The notes below the pieces were generated by a model. The model worked only from the letters and a program-made list of their open reading frames with translations, did no database searches and was not told where the DNA came from. Below, piece after piece: positions 1 through 8,116 of a stretch of 64,000 nucleotides of DNA (the first letter of the stretch is position 1; each line of letters opens with the position of its first letter). A program made the translations under genes and the position numbers. The stretch spans positions 1 to 64,000 of the forward strand of contig NZ_CADIKI010000011.1 of the NCBI RefSeq assembly GCF_902859935.1, read 5' to 3'. Source of the DNA: Paraburkholderia fynbosensis. Lineage in GTDB: Bacteria > Pseudomonadota > Gammaproteobacteria > Burkholderiales > Burkholderiaceae.

Positions 1-186
1 GTTTGTCTTGTCCGCTGCCCAGTTGACCCATCATGACGAATCACTCCCGTCGATCGATGTCTTCCAGGATACCGAACAATCCGCGCGTCGACAGACTTTT
101 TCAACACAATCTTCAAGGTAGAGGACGTCCGCCGCATCAATCCCTGGTCGAGTTATCGGCAAGCGGCATTCCTGATTGGCAGCGCC

Positions 187-558
187 TCATTTGTCCGCAG
201 GCTCCCACGACGTGACCAAATGCAGCAGCCCTGGAAACCGTGCCTCCAGATCCTCCATGCGTACCCGGCTGCGCCGCTCAAGTCCATATTGCCGCTGGCG
301 AATAACGCCTGCTTCGCGCAACGCCTTGAAGTGATGAGTCAGTGACGATTTCGGACGATCAAAGCCGAACCAGCCGCACGGATGGTCGTAAGCCACTGAT
401 TCCAGCACCAACTTGCGAACGATAGTCAAACGTAGCGGATCAGCCAACGCGCCCAGGATTGTCTCGAGGCGCAAGTCGGCCATCGCCGGTTCCGGCAACG
501 GGTTGGGCAGGTCAGCGGGCGCCGCGATGCTTGCATCGCGAAGTTTCAAGTGTTTCAT
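187..558 (-). CDS. ArsR-family transcriptional regulator
   Basis: A 123-aa helix-turn-helix protein. The segment from about residue 30 (ILGALADPLRLTIVRKL) through SLTHHFKALREAGVIRQRQ is the typical ArsR/SmtB winged helix (recognition helix, then wing). The metal-binding ELCVCDL-type motif of classical ArsR is absent, so it probably senses a small organic molecule or redox change (inference). It is divergent from an MFS exporter at 634, and a perfect 17-bp inverted repeat lies in the 75-bp gap. It therefore most likely represses itself and the transporter. Start chosen at the ATG at 558; a start at the internal Met at residue 26 is also possible. Confidence 0.88.
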   Translation of the reverse strand: MKHLKLRDASIAAPADLPNPLPEPAMADLRLETILGALADPLRLTIVRKLVLESVAYDHPCGWFGFDRPKSSLTHHFKALREAGVIRQRQYGLERRSRVRMEDLEARFPGLLHLVTSWEPADK

Positions 559-577
559 GGCTCAACTATACCACCTG

Positions 578-620
578 TACGAGTTTTTTCGAACTGAGCT
601 ATAGTTCGAAAAAACTCGTA
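578..620. promoter_or_regulatory. Perfect 17-bp inverted repeat, probable ArsR operator
   Basis: The arms TACGAGTTTTTTCGAAC (578-594) and its exact reverse complement (604-620) are separated by 9 bases. The repeat lies between the divergent arsR-like gene (start 558) and the MFS gene (start 634, RBS AGGAG at 622-626). Such a long perfect dyad in a divergent regulator/exporter gap is typical of a repressor operator. Binding by the adjacent ArsR protein is inferred. Confidence 0.75.
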
Positions 621-633
621 TAGGAGAACCGTT

Positions 634-1857
634 GTGGCCGATACCTTTGCAGTGTCTACCGACCGTGCTGTTTCACGCATCATCCCCGACATGTGGCGTG
701 CCGGATGGACGGTCACCGCTGTGTTCATGCTGTCCAATTCGCCAACCCCCCTCTATGTGTTCTGGCAACGGGCGCTTGGTTTTTCATCAGGAACCCTGAC
801 AGTTATCTTTGCGTTATATATCGCCGGCTTACTCGGCACTCTTCTGCTTGCCGGCCAGTTGTCCGATCGATACGGCCGCAAGCCCGTGCTCCTGCCGGGT
901 CTCCTCTCGGCGCTGGTCGCATGTGCGCTGTTCGCGAGCGCGTCATCCGTTGCGATGCTTGCTGCCGGCAGGTTGCTGACCGGGATCGCAGTGGGCGTCA
1001 TCGTGTCGGCAGGCATGGCGTCGATCGGCGACCTTGGTGGCGCGCAACGACGCCGGCAAGCCGCATTACTCGCCTCGACGGCGATGGTGCTCGGTGCGGG
1101 TCTGGGACCGCTTCTGGCCGGCGCTGTTGCACGCGCGCTCACGCATCCGGTGCCGTATGTATTTGGCGTCGAATTCGTGATCCTGTTGAGCGCGTTCGTC
1201 ATTGCGGCGCGACTGCCGTTGAAGCGCCCCGCAGAAGCGGGAGGCCCCGGCGTGCGTCTGCATCTGCCGTCTGTTCCGGCGCACAACCGGCTACACGTCG
1301 CGTGCGGCATTGGTGTATTCGGACCCGGCATTACCGCCACCTCGTTCGTGTTGGCGTTGGGACCGTCGTTGCTCTCGCGTCCGCTCGAAGTTCACAGTCC
1401 GCTGATCGCGGGCGGAATGGCCTGCGCGATGTTCGCCGCGGCCACGGGCGTGCAGTTCGCCGTGCGCAGCTGGACAGTGCGGGCGACATTTGCGACGGGC
1501 ACGACGGCGACGGTGCTCTCGATGGGCGCGCTGTGCTTCGCAGTGCATTCGTCGTCGGCGCCGGTCCTCGTGGCGGCCGCCTTGCTCGCGGGTGTCGGCC
1601 AGGGCCTGGGTCAGTTGGGCGGCTTGACGCTTATCGGTCTGCACGTGCCGGATACACACCGGGCCGAGGCCAACGCCGTGATGAATATCGGCGGTTATCT
1701 GCCAGCCGGACTGCTGCCCGTGTTGACCGGTTATGCGATCGATTTCCTGGGCCTGCCGACGGGCACCACGCTGTTTTCGGCCGTGCTGGCAGGCATTGCA
1801 CTGGTGTCCGGTGTCGCGGTATTCCGCTATCTGTCATCGCGCGACGCGGTGGGCTGA
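634..1857 (+). CDS. MFS transporter
   Basis: A 407-aa polytopic membrane protein with about 12 hydrophobic segments. The motif A-like loop GQLSDRYGRKPVLLPG follows the second helix and marks the major facilitator superfamily. It begins at GTG 634, preceded by AGGAG at a good distance. Size and layout resemble drug or small-molecule exporters of the DHA1 type, but the substrate cannot be read from sequence. It is divergent from, and probably controlled by, the ArsR regulator through the shared palindrome. Confidence 0.85.
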   Translation: MADTFAVSTDRAVSRIIPDMWRAGWTVTAVFMLSNSPTPLYVFWQRALGFSSGTLTVIFALYIAGLLGTLLLAGQLSDRYGRKPVLLPGLLSALVACALFASASSVAMLAAGRLLTGIAVGVIVSAGMASIGDLGGAQRRRQAALLASTAMVLGAGLGPLLAGAVARALTHPVPYVFGVEFVILLSAFVIAARLPLKRPAEAGGPGVRLHLPSVPAHNRLHVACGIGVFGPGITATSFVLALGPSLLSRPLEVHSPLIAGGMACAMFAAATGVQFAVRSWTVRATFATGTTATVLSMGALCFAVHSSSAPVLVAAALLAGVGQGLGQLGGLTLIGLHVPDTHRAEANAVMNIGGYLPAGLLPVLTGYAIDFLGLPTGTTLFSAVLAGIALVSGVAVFRYLSSRDAVG

Positions 1858-2102
1858 CCGGCGCCATTTCGACAATCCTGAACGACGCAGCGGAGCTTTC
1901 CATCCGAAACGGTGACGAATTTATCGGTATCTCACATCTCGAGCGTGTCGCCCGCGAACATGCCTCAATTTGTGAAGCCATGGCCTGTCGCTCCAAGGCC
2001 GTTTTCGAAGCGGCATTTGGCAGTTGGCTAGGTCGGGTCGCGACGTGTTACCAGATCGACGTGGGCATGCTGTGGGAAACAGCACGGGGCTGGATCTGCT
2101 GA
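1854..2102 (+). pseudogene. Possible C-terminal remnant of a TniB/TnsC-like transposition ATPase
   Basis: This 80-codon open stretch begins with LTGAISTILNDAAELSIRNG and overlaps the end of the MFS gene. The pattern (GL-G-I--IL--AA--AIR-G---I) resembles the C-terminal end of TniB-type AAA ATPases of Tn5053-like transposons. No start codon, no Walker motifs and no other transposition gene are present, so it would be only a tail. Recognition is by eye and weak. The remaining bases to about 2380 show no gene that I recognise. Confidence 0.3.
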
Positions 2103-2396
2103 ACCTTGGAAAAGCGGGATGGATATTATTTCCTCCGGTCTGCGCGACCAAAGAGCGCACGCACTGGCCAATCCGCACATCAGGCGCAGTTGGCGGGCGT
2201 GCAACGGCATATCGCCGCGCGCCTATCGCACGTTCCTGCGGTGATCTTTACTCACAATAAGCTGCATTAATATCCATTGAGCCTCCCCCAATGCATCTCC
2301 GATAATGGGATCGCGCCAGAGCCGTGAATCATAGTTGCCGGCACTGGCGGCAAATCCGGCGAACCCGGTTTTCACCTAAAACAATCTGGAGACAAC

Positions 2397-3179
2397 GTGG
2401 AGAAGACGATCGAAGGTGGCGCGGCCGCCCGGGTCGCAGTCGTGACAGGCGGCGCAATGGGCATTGGCGCAGAAACGGCGGAGCAACTGGGCAAACGCGG
2501 TTATCACGTCGTGCTTGCCGACCTCAACAAGGAAAACGCCGACGACACGGCCGCGCGTTTGTCCGCGCAGCGACTGTCGGTGTCCGCCGTGCAGATGGAC
2601 GTGGGCAAGCCGGACTCGATCGCGGCCGCGTTCGCGTCGATCGCCAGGGAGCACGGCCGTTGCGACGTGCTCGTCAACGGCGCGGGCATCGCCAAGCTGG
2701 TGCCGTTCATCGACTATCCGCTCGATACGTATCTCACCACGATGAACGTCAACGTCACCGGCACGCTGCTGTGCGCGCAACACGCCGCGCGCATGATGAT
2801 AGAGCGGCGCTGGGGACGCATCGTCAATATCGCGTCGGTGGCGGGCATGCGCGCAGTCGGCCGCGGCAGAACGGCATATGGCACGTCCAAAGGCGCGGTG
2901 ATCGCACTGACTCATCAGATGGCCGTCGAACTGTGCGATTACGGCATAACCGCCAACGCGGTCGCGCCGGGTCCCGTCGATACGCCGATGACCAGGGCCT
3001 TGCACAGCGACCAGTTCCGCGAGGAATACTCGCGCGCCATTCCGATGAAGCGCTATGGCACGACCTCCGAAATCGCCGCCGCGATCTGCTATCTCGCCTC
3101 CGACGAAGCCGCCTACACCAACGGCGTAGTGCTGCCGGTCGATGGCGGTTTCCTGTCCTGGGGCGCGGGCGCAGTCTGA
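2397..3179 (+). CDS. SDR-family NAD(P)-dependent oxidoreductase
   Basis: A 260-aa classical short-chain dehydrogenase/reductase. The Rossmann motif TGGAMGIG (about residues 17-24), the NAG motif (VNGAGIAKL), the catalytic Ser in NIASVAG and the YGTSK motif (Tyr161/Lys165) are all present. The C-terminus ends VDGGFLSWG, typical of FabG-like enzymes. Translation probably starts at GTG 2397 after GGAGAC. The substrate is unknown. Its position next to CoA-ester lyase, CoA transferase and aldehyde dehydrogenase genes suggests oxidation of a hydroxylated carboxylate or polyol. It is convergent with the lyase gene. Confidence 0.9.
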   Translation: MEKTIEGGAAARVAVVTGGAMGIGAETAEQLGKRGYHVVLADLNKENADDTAARLSAQRLSVSAVQMDVGKPDSIAAAFASIAREHGRCDVLVNGAGIAKLVPFIDYPLDTYLTTMNVNVTGTLLCAQHAARMMIERRWGRIVNIASVAGMRAVGRGRTAYGTSKGAVIALTHQMAVELCDYGITANAVAPGPVDTPMTRALHSDQFREEYSRAIPMKRYGTTSEIAAAICYLASDEAAYTNGVVLPVDGGFLSWGAGAV

Positions 3180-3215
3180 CGCACAGGCATCACACACGCG
3201 GCGACGCCATGAAAG

Positions 3216-3247
3216 CGCCGTCCGGAACCCGGAGATTCCGAACGGCG
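3216..3247. terminator. Hairpin between convergent SDR and CoA-ester lyase genes
   Basis: The stem CGCCGT (3216-3221) pairs with ACGGCG (3242-3247) and continues through CGGAA/TTCCG after one mismatch, leaving an 8-base loop. It sits in the 74-base convergent gap. The U-tract is poor on both sides, so it may be a bidirectional, weak intrinsic terminator. Confidence 0.45.
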
Positions 3248-3253
3248 TGCTGC

Positions 3254-4204
3254 TCAGTGACGGCCTGCCGCGCCAAGCATCAGAATGCGCTGGGCCATGC
3301 GCAGATTCGCGTAGTCGATCATCTTTCCATCGACGGCCACGGCGCCGCGTCCTTCGTTTTCCGCCTGCCGCATTGCTTCGACGACGCGGGTCGCGAAAGC
3401 GAGGTCTTCCGCCGAGGGCGTGAACGCATCGCGTGTTACTTCGATCTGCGAAGGGTGAATCACTTGCTTACCGTCGAAACCGAGAGCCGCCGCCTTTTCC
3501 GCCCACGCGCGCGTGAGCGTCGCATCGCGGTATGCGCCACACGGTCCGTCGATCGCGCGCAGACCGAAAGCACGCGCCGCGACCAGCACGCGCATCATCG
3601 GATAGGCGAACAGATCGAGCGGCGTTTCGAAGTAACGGCCTGCGGCGCCGGCCACGGTTTGCCGATAGGCGTCCGGCGAGCCGCCGATTTCCGCGCTGCG
3701 AGCGCCGATCGAGCCAGCGAAATCGCCGACGCCCAGATGCAGCGCCGCGATGCGCGCGCTGCTCTGCGCGAGGCTGTCGACCATGACGAGGCCGAGCGCG
3801 GTTTCGATCAGCAGATCCACCGTCAGCGGCGCGCGGCGTGCGTTGCCTTCCGCCGCGCCGATCATGCGCGTGATGTCTTCGATATGCGCGGGACGCTCGG
3901 CCTTCGGCACGATCAGCGAATTGAGCCGCGGGAGCGGACTGAGCGTGCGGATCTCGTGCTCCAAGGTGCGGCTGCCGTGAGCATTCACGCGCACCAGGAC
4001 GGTCTTGCTGCCCCAGTCCAGTTCTTGCAGCGCGCTGACCGCGCCTTGCAGCGCGCCGGCTTTTTCGGATTCGGGCACGGCGTCCTCGAGATCGAGGAAC
4101 ACAGCGTCCGCAGTGGAGCGCGCCGCCGATTCGACGTGGCGCCGGCGGTTGGCCGGCACCGCGAGCACGGTGCGCGAGAGGCGATAGTCGTCGGCCTGGC
4201 TCAT
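3254..4204 (-). CDS. HpcH/HpaI aldolase / citrate lyase beta (CitE)-like CoA-ester lyase
   Basis: A 316-aa TIM-barrel protein of the CitE-like family. VPANRRRHVESAARSTADAV near the N-terminus, FLDLEDAVPESEK (metal and acyl-CoA site), VRVNAHGS and the C-terminal KQVIHPSQIEV are characteristic. Family members cleave malyl-CoA, citramalyl-CoA or related beta-hydroxyacyl-CoA esters in a Mg-dependent retro-Claisen reaction. The start codon overlaps the stop of the upstream CoA-transferase gene by 4 bases (ATGA), implying translational coupling. Together the pair would activate a dicarboxylic acid with CoA and then cleave it. The exact substrate is not determined. Confidence 0.88.
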   Translation of the reverse strand: MSQADDYRLSRTVLAVPANRRRHVESAARSTADAVFLDLEDAVPESEKAGALQGAVSALQELDWGSKTVLVRVNAHGSRTLEHEIRTLSPLPRLNSLIVPKAERPAHIEDITRMIGAAEGNARRAPLTVDLLIETALGLVMVDSLAQSSARIAALHLGVGDFAGSIGARSAEIGGSPDAYRQTVAGAAGRYFETPLDLFAYPMMRVLVAARAFGLRAIDGPCGAYRDATLTRAWAEKAAALGFDGKQVIHPSQIEVTRDAFTPSAEDLAFATRVVEAMRQAENEGRGAVAVDGKMIDYANLRMAQRILMLGAAGRH

Positions 4205-5358
4205 GCGGCGCTCCGCTTTCTCAGGCTCAGTTCATCGAGCACGCGCTGCGTGTGCTCGCCGACGGCGGGAATCGGCTTCATGACAGGCTCGACGCCCTCA
4301 ATCGTGATGGCCGGTACGAACATGGTCAGCGGACCGGTCGGCGAATCGACTGCGCGTGTGCGCTTGCGCGCATGGACTTGCGGATGATCGACGAATTCTT
4401 CGACCGAATTCATGCGCGCGTTGGCGATAGCGGCGCTGTCGAGGCGCGCGAGCACGTCGTCGCTGGTCCAGTCGGCGAAGCGCGCTTCGATGAGCGCTTC
4501 GAGCGCGTCGCGATGCGCGAGACGCTGCGGATTGCTGTCGAACCGCGGATCGGCGGCGATACTCGCGTCGCCGAGCACGACATTGCAGAACGACACCCAT
4601 TCGCGCTCGTTCTGGATGCCGAAGAAGATACTGCGGCCGTCCCCGGTGCAGAACGGCCCGTACGGTGCGATGGTCGCGTGGCGCATGCCGTTGCGCTTGA
4701 GCGGCTTGCCGCTGCCGCTCACATAGTAGACGGGGTAGCTCATCCATTCGGTCATCGAATCGAAGAGCGAGACCTCCAACGCGGTGCCGCGGCCGGTGCG
4801 CTCGCGACTGTACAGCGCCATGAGGATGCCGTTGAGCGCATACATGCCGGTGGCGATGTCGGCGATCGCGAGGCCGCACTTGGCCGGCTCCGCCTCGCTG
4901 CCGTTAATGTCGAGAAAGCCCGATTCGCACTGCACGAGCAGGTCGTAAGCTTTCTTCTTGCTGTACGGACCGCCGCTGCCGTAGCCGGAAATATCCACGG
5001 CGATCAGGCGCGGGAAACGCTCCACGAGTGCCTTGGCATCGAGGCCGAGCCTGGCGGCCGCGCCGGGCGCGAGGTTCTGCAGGAATACGTCGGCGGTTTC
5101 GAGCAGCGCGAAGAGCGCTTGCGCGCCTTCGGGGCTTTTGATGTCGAGCGCGACGCTTTCCTTCGAACGGTTGGTCCAGACGAACTGGCTCGACATGCCG
5201 TTCATGACGGTGTCGTAGTCGCGGCAGAAATCGCCATTGCCGGGACGTTCGATCTTGATGATGCGCGCCCCCCAGTCGGCCAGATGGCGGGACGCAAGCG
5301 GCGCGGCGATGGCCTGTTCGAGCGATACGACGGTGATGCCCGAAAGCGGAAGCGACAT
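4201..5358 (-). CDS. CaiB/BaiF (class III) CoA transferase
   Basis: A 385-aa class III CoA transferase starting at MSLPLSGITVVSLEQ. This start is preceded by AGGAGA and is preferred over longer in-frame starts up to 5496. The family core is present: LADWGARIIKIERPGNGD, the IADIATGMYA segment carrying the expected catalytic Asp, GRGTALEVSLFDS and the C-terminal GEHTQRVLDEL. Enzymes of this family move CoA from succinyl-CoA or another donor to a carboxylate. It forms an operon with the CitE-like lyase (4-base overlap), so its product is probably the lyase's substrate. The LysR gene upstream on the same strand is the likely regulator. Confidence 0.92.
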   Translation of the reverse strand: MSLPLSGITVVSLEQAIAAPLASRHLADWGARIIKIERPGNGDFCRDYDTVMNGMSSQFVWTNRSKESVALDIKSPEGAQALFALLETADVFLQNLAPGAAARLGLDAKALVERFPRLIAVDISGYGSGGPYSKKKAYDLLVQCESGFLDINGSEAEPAKCGLAIADIATGMYALNGILMALYSRERTGRGTALEVSLFDSMTEWMSYPVYYVSGSGKPLKRNGMRHATIAPYGPFCTGDGRSIFFGIQNEREWVSFCNVVLGDASIAADPRFDSNPQRLAHRDALEALIEARFADWTSDDVLARLDSAAIANARMNSVEEFVDHPQVHARKRTRAVDSPTGPLTMFVPAITIEGVEPVMKPIPAVGEHTQRVLDELSLRKRSAA

Positions 5359-5523
5359 GCTTTGTCTCCTGATTGTGCGGATCGCGATGACGGCACGTGG
5401 AGCCGTCTCGCGAAAATCGTAGCGCCGACCGCGCCTCAGGAGGAAATACTGTTTGGAACTATGGGATATAGGCGTGACCAATATGACCTGCGTCAAAGCC
5501 TCGCTTACGCGATTGACGGCGCC

Positions 5524-6435
5524 TCACGCCGACGACGAGCCGAGCGTCGGCGCCATCTCGGCTACGAGTGCAAGCATGCAATCCTGCACCGCGCGCGAAG
5601 CGGCGGTCTGTGGCACGGCGTTGAGACGGCACAGCGCGACCGAGCGTTCCAGCGTTGGGCCGACGATGTAGCGCGCCGGCGTGTCCTTCGACTTGTTGCC
5701 ACCGAGAAAGCCGGAGAGGATCGTGGCCGCTTCGCCGCGGCGCGCGAGTTCGAGCATGGTCGGCAGCGAGTCGATATCCGCGACGACGTTGAGGCTCAGT
5801 CCCGCGCTTTCGAACGCGCGCTCGACCAGCAGGCGCAGGCCGTGCGATCTGCCGGGCAGTACCATTGGCACGTCGGAAAGCATCTCCAGGGGCAGGGTCT
5901 TGCCGCGTGGATTGCCGACCCACGCTGCGCCGTACACCGCGAGACGTTCGTTGAAGAGCGGAATGACGGTCACACCACGCGTTTCGGTTTCGCGGAACAG
6001 CACGGCGATGTCGAGCCGTCCGTTGGCGAGCAGTTCGTTGAGATAGCCGCTCATGCTCTCGAAAATCTGCAACTGGACGCCGGGATAACGCGCGCGCATG
6101 CGTTCGAACAAGGGCACCGCGAGTACCGAGGAAACGCTCGTCGGCAGGCCGACCGCGACTTGGCCGGAGAGCGCGTGCTCGCCACGTTTGACGTCCCCGT
6201 GCATCTGTGCGAACTGCTTGATGATGGATTGCGCGTGCCGGTAGAAGGTGGTACCGGCCTCGGTCGGCGCGACGCCGGAGTAACTGCGCACGAGGAGCGG
6301 CACGCCCAGATCGCCTTCCATTTCGGCTATCTGTTGCGACAGCGAAGGCTGCGAGATGGACAGCACGAGCGCCGCTTTGGAAAGGCTGCCCGCATCGACG
6401 CAGGCCACGAAGTACCGCATCTGGCGGATGTCCAT
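5524..6435 (-). CDS. LysR-family transcriptional regulator
   Basis: A 303-aa LysR-type regulator. The N-terminal winged helix-turn-helix (MRYFVACVDAGSLSKAALVL, then ISQPSLSQQIAEMEGDLGVPLL) occupies residues 5-60. A two-lobed effector domain fills the rest (LSGQVAVGLPTS onward), similar to the CynR/Nac-like branch. It lies between the CoA transferase operon (same strand, 165-base gap) and the divergent aldehyde dehydrogenase operon. It could activate both, with an effector derived from the TRAP-imported carboxylate (inference). Confidence 0.92.
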   Translation of the reverse strand: MDIRQMRYFVACVDAGSLSKAALVLSISQPSLSQQIAEMEGDLGVPLLVRSYSGVAPTEAGTTFYRHAQSIIKQFAQMHGDVKRGEHALSGQVAVGLPTSVSSVLAVPLFERMRARYPGVQLQIFESMSGYLNELLANGRLDIAVLFRETETRGVTVIPLFNERLAVYGAAWVGNPRGKTLPLEMLSDVPMVLPGRSHGLRLLVERAFESAGLSLNVVADIDSLPTMLELARRGEAATILSGFLGGNKSKDTPARYIVGPTLERSVALCRLNAVPQTAASRAVQDCMLALVAEMAPTLGSSSA

Positions 6436-6603
6436 GTGTTTCGTCTCCTCTTTTATGCGGCCCTGAGCAGCACCGCCGGCTATAGGCCGGGATTATACCC
6501 AATATTGCCAATTCGTATTTGTAGCGGCACTGGTGATGTCCATATACTTTTTTTCACCTAAGCAGCATTGACCATTAACCGCTAGATCGGACAGGAGACA
6601 GAT

Positions 6604-8049
6604 GTGCCTACGGAGCCTAAAACCATTTTCATCGCCGGAGAGTGGAGCGGCGCGCAATCGCGGGCATCGCTGGAAGTGCGCTCGCCGATCGACGGTGAAA
6701 TATTCGCCGCGATCTCGCGGGGCGGCAAGGCCGAAATCGACCGTGCGGTTGCCGCCGCGCGCGCCGCGCTGAGCGGCCCGTGGACCACCATGGCTGGTTT
6801 CGAGCGCGGCCGCATCATGAGCAAGCTGTCCGCGCTGATCCTCGACAACACCGAGGAACTCGCGCAACTCGAAGCACGCGACACCGGCAAGCCGATCTCG
6901 CAGGCACGCACGGACATCAAGGCTACCGCGCGCTATTTCGAGTTCTATGCCGGCGCCGCCGACAAGGTGCTCGGCGACGTGCTGCCGTTCCTCGACGGCT
7001 ATCAGGTGACCGTGCAGCGCGAAGCGCGCGGCGTTTGTGGCCTCATCATCCCCTGGAACTACCCGGCGTCGATGTTCGGCCGCACCATCGGTCCGGCGCT
7101 TGCAACCGGCAACACCGTCGTGCTGAAGCCCGCCGAGGACGCCAGCATGAGCTGCGCGCGCCTCACCGCGCTCGCGCACCAAGCGGGCTTGCCGCCCGGG
7201 GTCATCAACCTCGTCACCGGTCTGGGCGAGGAAGCGGGGGCGGCGCTGTCGCAGCACACGGATGTCGATTTTCTGTCGTTCACCGGGTCGCCCGAAGTCG
7301 GCACGCTGATCCAAACAGAGGCCGCGAAGAATCATGTGCCGTGCGTGCTGGAACTCGGCGGCAAGTCGCCGCAGATCGTGTTCGAGGACGCCGATTTCGA
7401 AGCGGCTGCGAAGACCATAGTCAGCGTCATCACGCAGAACGCGGGGCAGACGTGCTCGGCGGGCAGCCGCGTGCTGATCCAGCGCTCGATCTATGACCGC
7501 TTCGTCGCCGTGCTCCGGGAGAAGATGACCGAGGTGCGCGTGGGCGCACCTGCGGCAGACCTCCAGTGCGGCCCCGTCATCAACCGCGCACAGCAGGTCA
7601 AGGTGAAGGGCTTCATCGAGCGCGCGACCAGCGACGGCATCAACGTGATCGCGCAGGGCACGCTCGACAAGAGCGCAGTCGCGACCGGTTACTTCATCAC
7701 GCCGACGCTGTTCGGACCGGTGCCGGTCAAGCACGAACTGGCACAGGATGAAGTGTTCGGCCCGGTGCTCGCCGCCATCCCGTTCGAAGACGAAGCCGAA
7801 GCCATTGCGATCGCCAACGGCACCGCATACGGTCTCGTCGCCGGTCTGTGGACGGAGAACGGCGCGCGTCAGATGCGCGTCGCCAAGAAGCTGCGCGTAG
7901 GCCAGGTGTTCATCAATAACTACGGCGCGGGCGGCGGTATCGAACTGCCATTTGGCGGCGTGAAGCGTAGCGGTCACGGCCGCGAGAAGGGTCTCGAGGC
8001 GCTGAAGGAATACACCGTCGCGAAGACCGTCGTGTTGAAGCACGGCTAA
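6604..8049 (+). CDS. NAD(P)-dependent aldehyde dehydrogenase
   Basis: A 481-aa member of the ALDH superfamily of normal length. IIPWNYPASM (nucleotide-binding entry), FTGSPEVG, the general base Glu250 in LELGGKSP and the nucleophile Cys284 in NAGQTCSAG are intact. FGPVLA and the terminal GGIELPFGGVKRSG complete the fold. It starts at GTG 6604 after GGAGAC. Similarity is to betaine-aldehyde/semialdehyde dehydrogenases, so it probably oxidises a small aldehyde to its acid. It is the first gene of an operon with an alcohol dehydrogenase and a TRAP transporter, suggesting sequential alcohol to aldehyde to acid oxidation. Confidence 0.93.
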   Translation: MPTEPKTIFIAGEWSGAQSRASLEVRSPIDGEIFAAISRGGKAEIDRAVAAARAALSGPWTTMAGFERGRIMSKLSALILDNTEELAQLEARDTGKPISQARTDIKATARYFEFYAGAADKVLGDVLPFLDGYQVTVQREARGVCGLIIPWNYPASMFGRTIGPALATGNTVVLKPAEDASMSCARLTALAHQAGLPPGVINLVTGLGEEAGAALSQHTDVDFLSFTGSPEVGTLIQTEAAKNHVPCVLELGGKSPQIVFEDADFEAAAKTIVSVITQNAGQTCSAGSRVLIQRSIYDRFVAVLREKMTEVRVGAPAADLQCGPVINRAQQVKVKGFIERATSDGINVIAQGTLDKSAVATGYFITPTLFGPVPVKHELAQDEVFGPVLAAIPFEDEAEAIAIANGTAYGLVAGLWTENGARQMRVAKKLRVGQVFINNYGAGGGIELPFGGVKRSGHGREKGLEALKEYTVAKTVVLKHG

Positions 8050-8057
8050 AAGAACAG

Positions 8058-8078
8058 GGCCCGCGTCGCACGCGGGCC
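8058..8078 (+). promoter_or_regulatory. Intercistronic hairpin between ALDH and ADH genes
   Basis: GGCCCGCGT and ACGCGGGCC form a perfect 9-bp stem with a 3-base loop, 8 bases after the ALDH stop. There is no U-tract, so it is more likely an mRNA-stabilising or partial-termination element within the operon than a full terminator. Confidence 0.5.
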
Positions 8079-8116
8079 TCGCGCTATCTATTACAGGCTT
8101 CAGGAGACAACATCGC

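Noticed and set aside
1..186. Small plus-strand frame at 33-215
   Set aside because: No RBS, no motif, and it overlaps the end of the ArsR-like gene.
2324..4387. 687-codon plus-strand frame across the SDR and lyase region
   Set aside because: It is an out-of-frame overlap of the SDR and the antisense of the CitE-like gene; the composition is Arg/His-rich and no family is recognisable.
4252..6561. Very long plus-strand open frame (over 700 codons) opposite the CoA transferase and LysR genes
   Set aside because: It is rich in His, Arg and Glu with no domain, and is the antisense shadow of high-GC genes with clear motifs on the other strand.
6436..6603. LysR binding box (T-N11-A) common to this gap and 5359-5523
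   Set aside because: Only a vague shared text (ATNGG-TATA) could be found by eye; not strong enough to list as an operator.
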